64,000 nt of DNA from Micrococcaceae bacterium Sec5.1 (GCA_039636795.1 CP143430.1:4030001-4094000), one strand, 5' to 3'; positions 1-9,127 are shown, numbered from the stretch's first letter. The notes: generated by a model from the letters alone, not told the origin. A program made the numbers and translations.

Positions 1-373
1 CGTCGTGGAATGCCTGAACAATTTTGGCGGTCCAATCCGGCGCAGCGAGACAATCGGCATCCGTCCGGGCGAGCCACGTTGCGCCGTGCTCCAAGCCGAA
101 GCGCATGCCCGTGTCTGCGGCCACGCCCGTCCCCTTCTCGGCTTCATGCACAAGCCTGATATCCATGTGGGGATGAGCCGCGGCAAACTCTGCCACGATC
201 GAACAGCTGGCGTCCGTCGATCCGTTATCGACCACCACCACCGTGAAGTCCTGATGTTCCTGGGCCGCAAGAGAGTCCAGCGTCTGCCGGACCAGCTTCT
301 CTTCGTTCAGCATGGGCACAGCGATGGACAGCGGCCGGGTAGGGGGCGTGCTTCCCAGATGGCCTTCCAGCAT
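1..373 (-). CDS. Family 2 glycosyltransferase, N-terminal part (cut by window edge)
   Basis: About 124 N-terminal residues are visible and the gene runs off the left edge. The fold is the GT-A type of family 2 glycosyltransferases: an N-terminal AVPMLNEE stretch, then VVVVDNGSTDAS (nucleotide-sugar binding), then the acidic RTDADC motif that normally holds the metal and the sugar nucleotide. No signal peptide is visible, so the catalytic domain is probably cytoplasmic. The ATG start overlaps the TGA stop of the upstream KAS III-like gene (ATGA at 370-373 on the minus strand), so the two are probably translationally coupled and work in one pathway. Donor and acceptor cannot be inferred. Confidence 0.85.
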   Translation of the reverse strand, partial: MLEGHLGSTPPTRPLSIAVPMLNEEKLVRQTLDSLAAQEHQDFTVVVVDNGSTDASCSIVAEFAAAHPHMDIRLVHEAEKGTGVAADTGMRFGLEHGATWLARTDADCLAAPDWTAKIVQAFHD

Positions 374-1428
374 CACAGCCGCACCACCGCCATGCCCAGG
401 CTCACGCCGCCCGCGAGTCCCACCAAGGCCACAAGATCTCCCGGACCACAGCGGCCACTGTCCACGGCAAGTTTCAGTTGCAGGGGCAAGCTAACGGAGG
501 CCAAGTTTCCGAAGTCCTCTACCGATGGAACCAGAAGCTCCCTCGGAACACCGGCCCGCTCCGCAAAGACTTCCCGGTACGGTGCACTCACCTGATGCAC
601 ACAAACCACGGCAAAGTCCGTCCACTGCAATTCCAGCCGGTCCAATGTTTCGTCCAGGACGCCGCAGCCCAGATCCAGAAATGCGTCCTTGAGCTTCTCC
701 CCGTCCATGGTGAAATAGGTCGCTTCCGGATCGCGCGGATACGCAGATCCACCTGCAGCCAAGGTGCCGACCGACCAGTGGCTGCTGCGGGCTGTGAAGC
801 CCATGCCAAGAATGCCTCCCGGACCGACCTCCAGTCGGTTCGTCTCCATTGCCGCTGAATCCGCAGGTTCGAGCAACACCGCCGCGCCGCCGTCGCTCAT
901 GGTGTACCCGGGAAAGCTTGACGCGAAAGTGTCAAAGTCCGGAACTCTCCAGCGGATGGCCCGCGACGGCGACTCCCCTGTGACCACCAGGACCCTGACA
1001 TACCGGCCCGTGGCAATCAGGGCATCGCCCACCTCCAAGCCGTTCAGGAAACTGTTGCACGCATTCTTCACGTCCATCACAGGGCAGGCGAGTCCGAGCT
1101 TGGCGGCCGCCATGTGGCCCGTGGCCGGTTCCACCATGTCCTGGCTGGCGGACGCGAAGATCAGGAGGTCTATATCCGAGGGCTGCAGTCCGCATTCAGC
1201 CAGCAGCTTTGCGGCTGCATGGGCCGCAAGGTCCGACGCCTGTTCCGAGTCCGCCATGACGCTCCGGGACCGGATACCGGTAACGCGGGAGATCAAGCCC
1301 TTCGGGACACGGAACCCCGGACTCGACTCACCAATACGGCGTTCGACGGCGGCAGTGTCCAGGCGCGCAGGCGGAAGGTAGACCTCCAAACCTGCAATCC
1401 TGCTGTGCCCGGAAAGAGCTGTTTGCAT
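373..1428 (-). CDS. 3-oxoacyl-ACP synthase III (KAS III/FabH-like) family protein
   Basis: 351 residues with thiolase-superfamily architecture. Likely catalytic residues are Cys124 (in KNACNSF), His278 (in CVHQVS) and Asn308 (in FGNLAS), the triad of KAS III enzymes that condense an acyl-CoA with a malonyl unit. An upstream in-frame start at 1494 would place the N-terminus inside the adk terminator. The ATG at 1428 has a GGGGGAA ribosome-binding site and is preferred. It is coupled to a family 2 glycosyltransferase rather than to fab genes, which points to a special lipid or polyketide product more than housekeeping fatty-acid initiation. An OleA-like head-to-head condensing role is a possible alternative; the sequence alone does not decide. 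Confidence 0.82.
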   Translation of the reverse strand: MQTALSGHSRIAGLEVYLPPARLDTAAVERRIGESSPGFRVPKGLISRVTGIRSRSVMADSEQASDLAAHAAAKLLAECGLQPSDIDLLIFASASQDMVEPATGHMAAAKLGLACPVMDVKNACNSFLNGLEVGDALIATGRYVRVLVVTGESPSRAIRWRVPDFDTFASSFPGYTMSDGGAAVLLEPADSAAMETNRLEVGPGGILGMGFTARSSHWSVGTLAAGGSAYPRDPEATYFTMDGEKLKDAFLDLGCGVLDETLDRLELQWTDFAVVCVHQVSAPYREVFAERAGVPRELLVPSVEDFGNLASVSLPLQLKLAVDSGRCGPGDLVALVGLAGGVSLGMAVVRL

Positions 1429-1457
1429 GCGGTTCCCCCAAAAACTGCCGCGAAACG

Positions 1458-1500
1458 AAAAGGGTGTGTCCCGCACCAATGGTACGGGACACACCCTTTT
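1458..1500 (-). terminator. Terminator downstream of adk
   Basis: Perfect 16-bp inverted repeat (arms 1458-1473 and 1485-1500) with an extra 4-bp inner stem. On the minus strand the right arm is followed by TTTTCGTTTCG. It ends the secY-adk transcript 40 bp after the adk stop and isolates the KAS III/glycosyltransferase genes, which would then need their own promoter. The stem is A/T-ended on both sides, so it could act in both directions. Confidence 0.88.
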
Positions 1501-1539
1501 GCTCCAGCGCCGACGATCCGGCTATGTGGAAAAGCCTTG

Positions 1540-2118
1540 CTAGACGGCCTTGGCCGACTCGATGGCTGTGAGGACGCGGTCGGTGACTTCGTCGATGCCG
1601 CCGATGCCGTCAACCTGCGTCAGGATGCCACGCTCGGCATACTTGGCGACAACGGCCTCAGTCTGCTCGTGGTACAGGTCCAGCCGGTGACGGATGACGG
1701 CCTCATTGTCGTCAGAGCGTCCGGTTTCCTTCGCACGGCCCAGGAGGCGGGACACCAGTTCTTCGTCGTCGGCGGTCAGCTGGAGCACGACGTCGAGCTC
1801 CTGCTCGCCTTCAGCGAGGATCTGGTCGAGGTAGTCAACCTGCGCCGTGGTGCGCGGGTATCCATCCAGCAGGAAGCCATTCTCGACGTCGCTCTGGCTC
1901 AGACGGTCACGAACCATGTTGTTCGTGACGCTGTCCGGAACGAAGTCGCCTGCATCCATGTATTTCTTGGCTTCGATGCCCAAAGGGGTTTCGCCCTTTA
2001 CGTTGGCACGGAAGATGTCGCCGGTGGAGATGGCGACTACGCCGAGGCGCTCGGAAATCCGCTCAGCCTGCGTACCCTTACCCGAACCGGGAGGTCCAAT
2101 GATCAGCATTCTCGTCAT
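1540..2118 (-). CDS. adk: Adenylate kinase
   Basis: 192 residues; catalyses ATP + AMP = 2 ADP in the cytosol. The P-loop GPPGSGKGT lies at residues 8-16, followed by the AMP-binding STGD and the FLLDGYPRT motif. This is the short type without the Cys4 zinc-binding LID insertion, as usual in actinobacteria. The ATG overlaps the secY stop (ATGA), so translation is coupled to secY. In most actinobacteria adk is followed directly by map and infA. Here a strong terminator and unrelated genes follow. Confidence 0.98.
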   Translation of the reverse strand: MTRMLIIGPPGSGKGTQAERISERLGVVAISTGDIFRANVKGETPLGIEAKKYMDAGDFVPDSVTNNMVRDRLSQSDVENGFLLDGYPRTTAQVDYLDQILAEGEQELDVVLQLTADDEELVSRLLGRAKETGRSDDNEAVIRHRLDLYHEQTEAVVAKYAERGILTQVDGIGGIDEVTDRVLTAIESAKAV

Positions 2119-3425
2119 CGCAAAAGCCCTTCGTAGTGACGTTGTTGTAGCTGCGCATCAATCTGCTTGACGGTTTCCAGACCGACACCCACCATGATCA
2201 GGATTGACGTGCCACCGAACGGGAAGTTCTGGTTGGCGTTGATCAGGACGAGTGCAACCAGCGGAATCAACGCCACGAAGCCCAAGTAGAAGGCTCCAGG
2301 CAAGGTGATCCTGGAAAGCACGTACTGCAGGTAGTCCGCGGTCGGTTTACCCGCCCGGATGCCCGGAATGAACCCGCCGTACTTCTTCATGTTGTCCGAC
2401 ACTTCTTCAGGGTTGAAGGTGATGGCCACGTAGAAGTAGGTGAAGAACACGATCATGGCGAAGTAGAGCGCCATGTAGATGGGGTGGTCGCCACGGGTGA
2501 GGTTGTTGTTGATCCACTCAACCCACGGCGCCAGCTGCTCCCCTGCCTTCGGCTGGTTGAACTGAGCAATCAGGCCCGGCAGGTACAGCATGGAGGAAGC
2601 GAAGATGACGGGCACGACGCCGGCCATGTTCACCTTGATGGGGATGTAGGTGCTCGTGCCACCCACGGTGCGGCGTCCGATCATGCGCTTGGCGTACTGG
2701 ACGGGAACCCGCCGCTGGGACTGCTCCACGAAGACCACCAGGGCCACCGTGAGCAAGCCGATCGCCAGGACGATGAAGAACGTCCCCGGTCCCTTCGTCT
2801 CCCAGATGGAACCAAGTGAACGCGGGAAGCCTGCAGCAATGGAGGTGAAGATGAGCAGCGACATTCCGTTGCCCACACCCTTCTCCGTAACGAGCTCGCC
2901 CATCCACATGATGAGGCCCGTACCGGCCGTCAGCGTGATGATGATGAGCAGCGTGGTAATGATGCTGTCATCAGGAATGATCGGGAGGTTACAACCCGGA
3001 AGAAGCTGGCCGGAGCGCGCCAAGGACACCAGGGTGGTGGCGTTCAAGAGGCCGAGGGCGATGGTGAGGTACCGGGTGTACTGGGTCAACTTCGACTGGC
3101 CCGAGGAGCCCTCTTCGTAGAGCTGCTGGAACCGGGGAATGACCACCCGGAGCAGCTGAACGATGATGCTCGACGTGATGTAGGGCATGATGCCCAGTGC
3201 AAAGATCGAGACCTGCAGCAACGCGCCGCCGCTGAACAAGTTAACCAGCTGGTAAATGCCCTGCGAGGTGTCACCGTTGTTCAAGCATTGCTGGACATTC
3301 TGGTAGTTCACACCAGGCGAGGGGATGAAAGCTCCCAAGCGGAAGATTGTGATGATTCCCAGCGTGAACAACAACTTGCGTCGCAAATCAGGCGTCCGAA
3401 ACGCCCGGCCGAATGCGCTTAGCAA
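2115..3425 (-). CDS. secY: Preprotein translocase subunit SecY
   Basis: 436 residues with ten hydrophobic segments, the pore-forming subunit of the SecYEG protein-export channel in the cytoplasmic membrane. Recognisable features are the N-terminal DLRRKLLFTLG amphipathic region, the first-loop SPGVNYQNV plug region, GNGMSLLIF and the C-terminal cytoplasmic loops. The partner secE is at 41948-42229. A strong terminator lies between rplO and secY, so secY-adk should be transcribed from a promoter within 3426-3534, although readthrough from the ribosomal operon is possible. Confidence 0.98.
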   Translation of the reverse strand: MLSAFGRAFRTPDLRRKLLFTLGIITIFRLGAFIPSPGVNYQNVQQCLNNGDTSQGIYQLVNLFSGGALLQVSIFALGIMPYITSSIIVQLLRVVIPRFQQLYEEGSSGQSKLTQYTRYLTIALGLLNATTLVSLARSGQLLPGCNLPIIPDDSIITTLLIIITLTAGTGLIMWMGELVTEKGVGNGMSLLIFTSIAAGFPRSLGSIWETKGPGTFFIVLAIGLLTVALVVFVEQSQRRVPVQYAKRMIGRRTVGGTSTYIPIKVNMAGVVPVIFASSMLYLPGLIAQFNQPKAGEQLAPWVEWINNNLTRGDHPIYMALYFAMIVFFTYFYVAITFNPEEVSDNMKKYGGFIPGIRAGKPTADYLQYVLSRITLPGAFYLGFVALIPLVALVLINANQNFPFGGTSILIMVGVGLETVKQIDAQLQQRHYEGLLR

Positions 3426-3534
3426 GCGTCCTCCTGAGTAGAAAGTACAAGGATGTGGATGGGCTCAATGAAACCCAACAACCGAGTCTAGCTGCTTGTG
3501 ACGCCGTCGTAATAATCGAGAGTTCACTTTCATG

Positions 3535-3584
3535 CAAAAAATCCCGGTATACGGGGCCGAAGCCCCGCATACCGGGATCTTTTT
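3535..3584 (-). terminator. Terminator between rplO and secY
   Basis: A 17-bp stem (3541-3557 with 3562-3578, one G-U type mismatch) with a CGAA tetraloop. On the minus strand it is followed by a run of seven T (complement of 3535-3541). It lies 33 bp after the rplO stop and ends the ribosomal sub-operon ahead of secY. The opposite strand also carries CTTTTT after the stem. Confidence 0.9.
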
Positions 3585-3611
3585 CACAACGGGGATCAGC
3601 CCCACTGGCTC

Positions 3612-4094
3612 TTAGAGAGCAGTGGTGCTTCCACCAGCTGCAGCAATCTTTTCAGCAGCGCTGGAAGAGAAAGCGTGAGCGGTGACGTCAACCTTGACGG
3701 TGATGTCGCCAGTGCCCAGGACCTTGACGGGCTGGTTCTTGCGAACAGCACCCTTCTCAACCAGGGACTCAACGGTGACAGCGCCACCTTCCGGGAACAG
3801 CTCGTTGAGCTTGTCCAGGTTCACAACCTGGAACTCAACCCGGAACGGGTTCTTGAAGCCGCGCAGCTTCGGCAGGCGCATGTGCAGCGGCAGCTGGCCG
3901 CCGGCAAAGCCAGCCTTTACCTGGTAGCGGGCCTTCGTACCCTTGGTACCGCGACCAGCGGTCTTACCCTTGGAGCCTTCACCACGACCAACACGGGTCT
4001 TGGTGGTCTTGGCACCCGGGGCGGGACGCAGGTGGTGGACCTTCAGAGCGTTCTGCTTCTCAGCAGCTTCTGCGGCGGTCTTGTTCTCTGCCAT
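3612..4094 (-). CDS. rplO: 50S ribosomal protein L15
   Basis: 160 residues, a late-assembling large-subunit protein binding 23S rRNA. The basic, glycine-rich region [17 protein letters not shown] and the C-terminal SSSAAEKI are typical of L15. The N-terminus is about 15 residues longer than in E. coli. The ATG shares one base with the rpmD stop (TAATG), indicating coupling. It is the last gene before a terminator. Confidence 0.97.
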   Translation of the reverse strand: MAENKTAAEAAEKQNALKVHHLRPAPGAKTTKTRVGRGEGSKGKTAGRGTKGTKARYQVKAGFAGGQLPLHMRLPKLRGFKNPFRVEFQVVNLDKLNELFPEGGAVTVESLVEKGAVRKNQPVKVLGTGDITVKVDVTAHAFSSSAAEKIAAAGGSTTAL

Positions 4095-4300
4095 TACTTC
4101 GCCTCCTCTACATTCACGAGGTGCGGAACCGTGTTGAGCATTCCAACGGTCACGGCGTCGGCGTCACGGACAACGGTGTGTCCGATGCGCTTCAGGCCGA
4201 GGGACCGGAGGGTAGCCTTCTGGTTCTGCTTGGCGCCGATGACGCCCTTGATCTGGGTGATCTCCAACTTGGCGTCGGAGGGAGTCAGGTTCTTAGCCAT
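4094..4300 (-). CDS. rpmD: 50S ribosomal protein L30
   Basis: 68 residues, the usual size for L30, a small large-subunit protein. The signature [18 protein letters not shown] contacts 23S rRNA. The reading frame stays open for a further 66 codons upstream, but that part lies inside rpsE and does not resemble L30. The ATG at 4300 is chosen because it gives the family length and lies 2 bp after the rpsE stop. Confidence 0.96.
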   Translation of the reverse strand: MAKNLTPSDAKLEITQIKGVIGAKQNQKATLRSLGLKRIGHTVVRDADAVTVGMLNTVPHLVNVEEAK

Positions 4301-4302
4301 GA

Positions 4303-5007
4303 CTAAACACCTGCCTTCTGGTTCTGGAGCGCGCGCACCAGAGCAGCCGGAGCAACCTCGTCCAGCGGCAGGCCACGGCGGGCAGCCACGGAAGCGGGCT
4401 CTTCGAGCTGCTTCAGAGCGGCAACGGTCGCGTGAACGATGTTGATCGCGTTGGAGGAACCGAGCGACTTGGAGAGGATGTCGTGGATACCCACGCACTC
4501 CAGTACCGCGCGGACCGGACCACCGGCGATAACACCGGTACCGGCGGAAGCCGGACGCAGCAGGACAACGCCTGCAGCAGCCTCACCCTGCACACGGTGC
4601 GGGATGGTGTTGCCAACGCGCGGAACGCGGAAGAAGGACTTCTTGGCCTCTTCAACGCCCTTTGCGATAGCAGCGGGAACTTCCTTGGCCTTGCCGTAGC
4701 CAACGCCAACCATGCCGTTGCCGTCACCGACGACGACGAGTGCGGTGAAGCTGAAGCGACGACCACCCTTGACGACCTTGGCAACGCGGTTGATGGTTAC
4801 AACGCGCTCTACGAACTGGCTCTTCTCGGCTTCGCGACCGCCGTCGCGGCCACCACGGCCACCACGGTCGCCGCGGCCCTGGCCACGCTCGCCGCGCTCG
4901 CCACGACGGCCGCCGCGGCGGTCATCGGCAGCGGGTGCGGTCTCAGTTGCTTCAGCAGCTACAGCTTCAGTCACCTGAATGTCCTTTTCGTTATTTTCAA
5001 CGGTCAC
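4303..5007 (-). CDS. rpsE: 30S ribosomal protein S5
   Basis: 234 residues, involved in decoding fidelity and mRNA entry on the small subunit. The S5 core starts near [29 protein letters not shown] and the C-terminal [10 protein letters not shown] are conserved. About 60 extra residues at the N-terminus include an Arg/Gly-rich [16 protein letters not shown] tract that E. coli S5 lacks, as common in actinobacteria and probably disordered and RNA-binding. The start is GTG, overlapping the rplR stop (GTGA). Confidence 0.97.
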   Translation of the reverse strand: MTVENNEKDIQVTEAVAAEATETAPAADDRRGGRRGERGERGQGRGDRGGRGGRDGGREAEKSQFVERVVTINRVAKVVKGGRRFSFTALVVVGDGNGMVGVGYGKAKEVPAAIAKGVEEAKKSFFRVPRVGNTIPHRVQGEAAAGVVLLRPASAGTGVIAGGPVRAVLECVGIHDILSKSLGSSNAINIVHATVAALKQLEEPASVAARRGLPLDEVAPAALVRALQNQKAGV

Positions 5008-5387
5008 AGTGCCAGCCCACCTTCGCGAGCACCGTCAGCGACGGCGGCGATGCGGCCGTGGTACTTGTTACCGCCACGGTCGAAGACAACAGCTTCGACG
5101 CCTGCAGCCTTGGCACGCTCGGCAACGAGCTCGCCGACGCGCTTGGCCTTGGCAGTCTTGTCTCCGTCGAGAGCGCGAAGATCAGCTTCCAGGGTGGAAG
5201 CGTAAGCCACGGTTACACCCTTGCTGTCATCGACAACCTGGACGAAGATGTGGCGGGCCGAACGGTTGACGACCAGACGAGGACGTACAGCCGTACCGGT
5301 GATGCGCTTGCGGATACGAAGCTGGCGACGGCTGCGTGCAGCAGACTTGCTCTTGTTCGTACGCTTCTTGTTAATTGCGATGGCCAT
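5004..5387 (-). CDS. rplR: 50S ribosomal protein L18
   Basis: 127 residues, binds 5S rRNA in the central protuberance together with L5. The Arg-rich start ([10 protein letters not shown]) and [18 protein letters not shown] are characteristic. It overlaps rpsE by 4 bp and starts 3 bp after the rplF stop, consistent with one polycistronic mRNA. Confidence 0.97.
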   Translation of the reverse strand: MAIAINKKRTNKSKSAARSRRQLRIRKRITGTAVRPRLVVNRSARHIFVQVVDDSKGVTVAYASTLEADLRALDGDKTAKAKRVGELVAERAKAAGVEAVVFDRGGNKYHGRIAAVADGAREGGLAL

Positions 5388-5390
5388 GGT

Positions 5391-5927
5391 TTACTTACCA
5401 GCCTTTCCGACCTTGCGGCGGATGACTTCGCCGGCGTAACGGACACCCTTGCCCTTGTAGGGGTCAGGCTTGCGCAGCTTGCGAATGTTGGCAGCAACCT
5501 CGCCGACCTGCTGCTTGTTGATACCCGCAACAGAGAGCTTGGTCGGACCCTCTACTACGAAGGTGATGCCTTCGGGTGCCGAGACGTTAACCGGGTGGCT
5601 GAAGCCAAGAGCGAACTCCAGGTCAGAACCCTTTGCCTGAACGCGGTAACCAGTACCAACGATTTCAAGCTTCTTCTCGTAGCCCTCGGTAACGCCCTGG
5701 ATCATGTTGGCGATCAGGGTGCGGGTCAGGCCGTGCAGCGAACGCGAGTTGCGCTCGTCGTTCGGGCGGGTGACCGTGAGAGTGTTCTCTTCCTGGGTAA
5801 CCTCGATCGGGCTGGCCACAGTGTGGCTCAGCTCGCCTTTGGCACCTTTGACGCTGATGACGGAGCCATCGAGCTTGACCTCAACTCCGGCAGGAACGGT
5901 GATGGGGAGACGTCCAATACGTGACAT
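5391..5927 (-). CDS. rplF: 50S ribosomal protein L6
   Basis: 178 residues with two copies of the L6 fold, located near the factor-binding centre by the sarcin-ricin loop. It starts [17 protein letters not shown] and ends [14 protein letters not shown] followed by RRKVGKAGK, both diagnostic. Length matches the family. It lies 18 bp after the rpsH stop. Confidence 0.98.
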   Translation of the reverse strand: MSRIGRLPITVPAGVEVKLDGSVISVKGAKGELSHTVASPIEVTQEENTLTVTRPNDERNSRSLHGLTRTLIANMIQGVTEGYEKKLEIVGTGYRVQAKGSDLEFALGFSHPVNVSAPEGITFVVEGPTKLSVAGINKQQVGEVAANIRKLRKPDPYKGKGVRYAGEVIRRKVGKAGK

Positions 5928-5945
5928 TATTCTCTTCCTTTCCCG

Positions 5946-6344
5946 TTACCAGACGTACGCGAGGACTTCGCCGCCCACGCCCTTCTTGCCGGCCTGCTTG
6001 TCAGTCAGGAGGCCGGAAGAGGTGGACAGGATAGCGATACCCAGGCCACCCAGCACGTGCGGCAGGTTGGTGGACTTCGCGTAAACGCGGAGGCCCGGCT
6101 TGGAGATGCGGCGGACGCCAGCGATGGAACGCTCGCGGTTCGGACCGAACTTCAGGTCGATGGTCAGCTTCTTGCCAACCTCGGCGTCTTCTTCCTTCCA
6201 GCCGGCAATGTAGCCTTCTGCCTTCAGGATGTCAGCAACGCGTGCCTTCAGCTTGCTGTACGGCATGGTCACGGTGTCGTGGTATGCCGAGTTTGCATTG
6301 CGCAGACGCGTGAGCATGTCTGCGACAGGATCTGTCATAGTCAT
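5946..6344 (-). CDS. rpsH: 30S ribosomal protein S8
   Basis: 132 residues, a primary 16S rRNA binder in the central domain and in many bacteria the translational repressor of its own operon. The starting [17 protein letters not shown] and the C-terminal [11 protein letters not shown] are diagnostic. A start at the second Met (two codons later) is equally possible. In many bacteria rpsN (S14) separates rplE and rpsH. Here only 78 bp lie between them, too short for S14. Confidence 0.97.
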   Translation of the reverse strand: MTMTDPVADMLTRLRNANSAYHDTVTMPYSKLKARVADILKAEGYIAGWKEEDAEVGKKLTIDLKFGPNRERSIAGVRRISKPGLRVYAKSTNLPHVLGGLGIAILSTSSGLLTDKQAGKKGVGGEVLAYVW

Positions 6345-6422
6345 TTGGGCTATAGCCCTTCCTCATAACGGTTTCCGCTGCGCCTGCTCTTGCGAGCCTG
6401 CGCTGCCGGACCTGTTACGTAG

Positions 6423-7010
6423 TTAGTTTTCGGTCTTGAACGGGAAACCAAGCGCCTTGAGCAGCGCGCGGCCTTCGTCGTCGGTCTTGGCGGTGGTGAC
6501 GACCGTGATGTCCATACCGCGAACGCGGTCGATGGAGTCCTGGTCGATTTCGTGGAACATAACCTGCTCGGTCAGACCGAAGGTGTAGTTGCCGTTGCCA
6601 TCGAACTGCTTGCCGTTGAGGCCGCGGAAGTCACGGATACGCGGCAGAGCCAGCGAAACCAGACGGTCCACGAATTCCCACATGCGGTCTCCACGCAGGG
6701 TTGCGTGTGCACCGATCGGCATGCCTTCGCGCAGCTTGAACTGTGCGATCGACTTACGGGCCTTGGTTACCTGCGGCTTCTGGCCGGTGATCAGGGTGAG
6801 GTCGCGGACAGCGCCATCGATCAGCTTGGAGTCCTTGGCGGCATCTCCAACACCCATGTTCACAACAACCTTCACCAGGCGGGGAACCTGGTTCACGTTC
6901 GCATAGCTGAACTCGTCCTGCAGGGACTTCTTGATGGTCTCTGCATACTTCGTCTTCAGACGCGGAACGATCTTGTTTGCGACGGTAGTCTCAGACAGTG
7001 TTTCACTCAT
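6423..7010 (-). CDS. rplE: 50S ribosomal protein L5
   Basis: 195 residues, binds 5S rRNA and helps form the central protuberance. Motifs [25 protein letters not shown] and [10 protein letters not shown] are conserved. The first ~15 residues are a short acidic extension. The ATG shares one base with the rplX stop (TGATG). Confidence 0.97.
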   Translation of the reverse strand: MSETLSETTVANKIVPRLKTKYAETIKKSLQDEFSYANVNQVPRLVKVVVNMGVGDAAKDSKLIDGAVRDLTLITGQKPQVTKARKSIAQFKLREGMPIGAHATLRGDRMWEFVDRLVSLALPRIRDFRGLNGKQFDGNGNYTFGLTEQVMFHEIDQDSIDRVRGMDITVVTTAKTDDEGRALLKALGFPFKTEN

Positions 7011-7369
7011 CAGATGTCCTTCCCGGTGGCCTTGGACACGCGGATACGGACGGTCTTGGTAGCGCCATCCTTCTCAACGGTGTCGAGACGGAAACCAACA
7101 CGGGTCGGCTTCTTGGTCGACGGGTCAACCAGAGCAACGTTGGAAACGTGGATCGGGGCCTCAATGACCTCGATGCCACCGGTCTTGGTGCCGCGCTGCG
7201 ACTGACCGACCTTAGTGTGCTTGGTGACGCGGTTGATTCCCTCTACCAGCACGCGGTTGGTGTCCGGGAATACGCGCAGTACCTTGCCCTGCTTGCCGCG
7301 GTCGCCGCCACGTTCCTGCTTGGCGCCGGTGATGACCTGAACGAGGTCACCCTTTTTGATCTTAGCCAT
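7010..7369 (-). CDS. rplX: 50S ribosomal protein L24
   Basis: 119 residues, an assembly initiator of the large subunit. The KOW motif is near the N-terminus ([14 protein letters not shown] ... [11 protein letters not shown]) with the family signature [12 protein letters not shown]. It is slightly longer than E. coli L24. It starts 3 bp after the rplN stop. Confidence 0.97.
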   Translation of the reverse strand: MAKIKKGDLVQVITGAKQERGGDRGKQGKVLRVFPDTNRVLVEGINRVTKHTKVGQSQRGTKTGGIEVIEAPIHVSNVALVDPSTKKPTRVGFRLDTVEKDGATKTVRIRVSKATGKDI

Positions 7370-7372
7370 GGA

Positions 7373-7741
7373 CTAAAGCACCTCCGGGGCCAGCGAAACG
7401 ATCTTCATGAACTTCTTGTCGCGAAGTTCACGACCAACCGGGCCGAAGATACGGGTACCGCGGGGGTCACCGTCGTTCTTCAGGATCACAGCTGCGTTTT
7501 CGTCAAACTTGATGTAGGAACCATCCGCACGGCGGCGTTCCTTCTTGGTACGGACGATGACCGCCTTAACGACGTCGCCCTTCTTTACGTTTCCGCCGGG
7601 AATAGCGTCCTTGACGGTAGCGACGATGACGTCGCCAATGCCTGCGTAGCGACGACCGGATCCACCGAGAACGCGAATGGTAAGGATTTCCTTAGCACCC
7701 GTGTTGTCGGCGACCTTGAGTCGCGACTCCTGCTGAATCAA
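7373..7741 (-). CDS. rplN: 50S ribosomal protein L14
   Basis: 122 residues, at the inter-subunit face of the large subunit. [18 protein letters not shown] and the C-terminal [12 protein letters not shown] are diagnostic. Unlike the tightly packed genes around it, rplN is preceded by 353 bp without a gene, containing a hairpin and a candidate -10 box. It may therefore be the first gene of a separate unit rplN-rplO. Confidence 0.97.
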   Translation of the reverse strand: MIQQESRLKVADNTGAKEILTIRVLGGSGRRYAGIGDVIVATVKDAIPGGNVKKGDVVKAVIVRTKKERRRADGSYIKFDENAAVILKNDGDPRGTRIFGPVGRELRDKKFMKIVSLAPEVL

Positions 7742-8094
7742 TTTTTACTCCTTGCGTCGCGCCGGTTCTCAGACCGAAATCATGCATACGGAATGAGCCT
7801 TGCGGAACGGTTGATCGGGGTGTCTCTTGACCTGCCTGGATTTTGCCAGAACAGGCCTAAACGCCCGTGCCACGAGCATCAGCTTCCCTTGCAGAAAACT
7901 CTGCGCGGGGCAGTATGCAGCGGCACGATTGTTTACGAGGTAGTTGATGACGCACAATTGGCGCCATACAAACTCAATATCCTAGCATGTTTCGCTGGTC
8001 TTTCCGAAACGTGCCAGGAACGCGGAAGGGCCCGCGTTCCTGCAGAACGCGGACCCTTCCAATAAATCTCAACCGGGCAAGCCCAGCGTCGGAT
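7742..8094 (-). promoter_or_regulatory. Intergenic leader between rpsQ and rplN with candidate promoter
   Basis: 353 bp with no convincing gene on either strand. On the minus strand a TAGGAT hexamer (complement of 7979-7984) fits the actinobacterial -10 consensus TAnnnT. The -35 region is weak. Transcription from it would give a leader of about 230 nt before rplN, long enough for a ribosomal-protein leader structure. Next to the rpsQ end is the hairpin listed separately. The only other open frame here (7769-7957, minus) has no ribosome-binding site and looks random. Confidence 0.4.
8024..8060 (-). terminator. Hairpin after rpsQ, possible terminator without U-tract
   Basis: Inverted repeat with arms 8024-8030/8054-8060 (7 bp) and an inner 5-bp stem (8034-8038/8046-8050), 34 bp after the rpsQ stop. 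No T-run follows on the minus strand, so it may be a weak actinobacterial terminator, an RNA processing site or a stabilising 3' structure. Confidence 0.5.
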
Positions 8095-8391
8095 TTACTT
8101 GGCCTTCTCGAGGATCTCCACCAGGCGCCACCGCTTGGTAGCGGACAGCGGGCGGGTCTCAGAGATGAGAACGAGGTCGCCGATGCCGGCGGTGTTCTCT
8201 TCGTCGTGAGCCTTGACCTTCGAGGTGCGGCGAATAACCTTGCCGTACAGAGCGTGCTTCACGCGGTCTTCAACCTGAACAACGATGGTCTTTTCCATCT
8301 TGTCAGAGACAACGTAGCCGCGACGCGTCTTACGGTAACCGCGCTGTTCAGCGCTGGCTGCTGCTTCCGTCACAGTTTCCTTCTCGCTCAC
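8095..8391 (-). CDS. rpsQ: 30S ribosomal protein S17
   Basis: 98 residues, an OB-fold primary binder of 16S r[22 protein letters not shown] and [19 protein letters not shown] are diagnostic. About 15 extra N-terminal residues precede the core. The start is GTG, overlapping the rpmC stop by 4 bp (GTGA). Confidence 0.97.
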   Translation of the reverse strand: MSEKETVTEAAASAEQRGYRKTRRGYVVSDKMEKTIVVQVEDRVKHALYGKVIRRTSKVKAHDEENTAGIGDLVLISETRPLSATKRWRLVEILEKAK

Positions 8392-8708
8392 TTGGCGTCC
8401 TCTCCAGCTTCAGCTTCGGCAGTTTCAGCCTTGGCAGCCTTCTTGGACTTCTTTTCTTCCTTGGCTTCCACAACCGGTGCGGCAACCTCGGCACGAATGC
8501 CCAGCTCGCGCTCACGCAGAACGGTGTAGATGCGTGCGATGTCCTTCTTTACCGCACGCAGGCGACCGTGGTTCTCCAGCTGACCGGTGGCGGACTGGAA
8601 ACGCAGGTTGAACAGCTCTTCCTTGGACTTGCGGAGTTCTTCAACGAGACGCTCGTTGTCGAAACCGTCCAGCTGTGCGGGTGCGAGATCCTTCGACCCT
8701 ACTGCCAT
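8388..8708 (-). CDS. rpmC: 50S ribosomal protein L29 with C-terminal extension
   Basis: 106 residues. The first ~75 are canonical L29 ([20 protein letters not shown], then [19 protein letters not shown]), near the polypeptide exit tunnel beside L23. The last ~30 are a low-complexity Lys/Ala/Glu tail ([19 protein letters not shown]) absent from E. coli L29 (63 residues). Similar tails occur in Micrococcaceae. Function of the tail is unknown; its site suggests contact with exit-tunnel factors, which is inference. Confidence 0.95.
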   Translation of the reverse strand: MAVGSKDLAPAQLDGFDNERLVEELRKSKEELFNLRFQSATGQLENHGRLRAVKKDIARIYTVLRERELGIRAEVAAPVVEAKEEKKSKKAAKAETAEAEAGEDAK

Positions 8709-8710
8709 TT

Positions 8711-9127
8711 CTATTCACCACCTTCGCGACGCACAATGCGTGCCTTCAACGGGAGCTTGTGGATTGCCAGGCGCAGGGCCTCGCGAGCTACCTCTTCATT
8801 GACACCGGAGAGTTCGAAGAGAACCCGGCCCGGCTTGACGTTTGCGACCCACCATTCCGGAGAACCCTTACCGGAACCCATACGGGTTTCAGCAGGCTTC
8901 TTCGTCAGCGGACGGTCCGGGTAGATGTTGATCCAGACCTTACCGCCACGCTTGATGTGGCGGGTCATCGCGATACGGGCGGACTCGATCTGACGGTTCG
9001 TCACGTATGCCGGGCTCAGGGCCTGGATACCGTACTCACCGAAGCTGACCTTGGTGCCACCCGTTGCAGCGCCGGAACGACCCGGGTGGTGCTGCTTACG
9101 GTGCTTGACTCGACGTGGGATAAGCAT
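8711..9127 (-). CDS. rplP: 50S ribosomal protein L16
   Basis: 138 residues, near the A-site and the GTPase-associated centre. [33 protein letters not shown] and the [12 protein letters not shown] stretch are diagnostic; the last carries the arginine/glycine loop near the peptidyl-transferase centre. It directly abuts rpsC and ends 2 bp before rpmC. Confidence 0.98.
   Translation of the reverse strand: MLIPRRVKHRKQHHPGRSGAATGGTKVSFGEYGIQALSPAYVTNRQIESARIAMTRHIKRGGKVWINIYPDRPLTKKPAETRMGSGKGSPEWWVANVKPGRVLFELSGVNEEVAREALRLAIHKLPLKARIVRREGGE

Noticed and set aside
7769..7957. 62-codon minus-strand frame in the rpsQ-rplN gap
   Set aside because: No ribosome-binding site, no hydrophobic or domain pattern, and it lies where a leader RNA is more likely.
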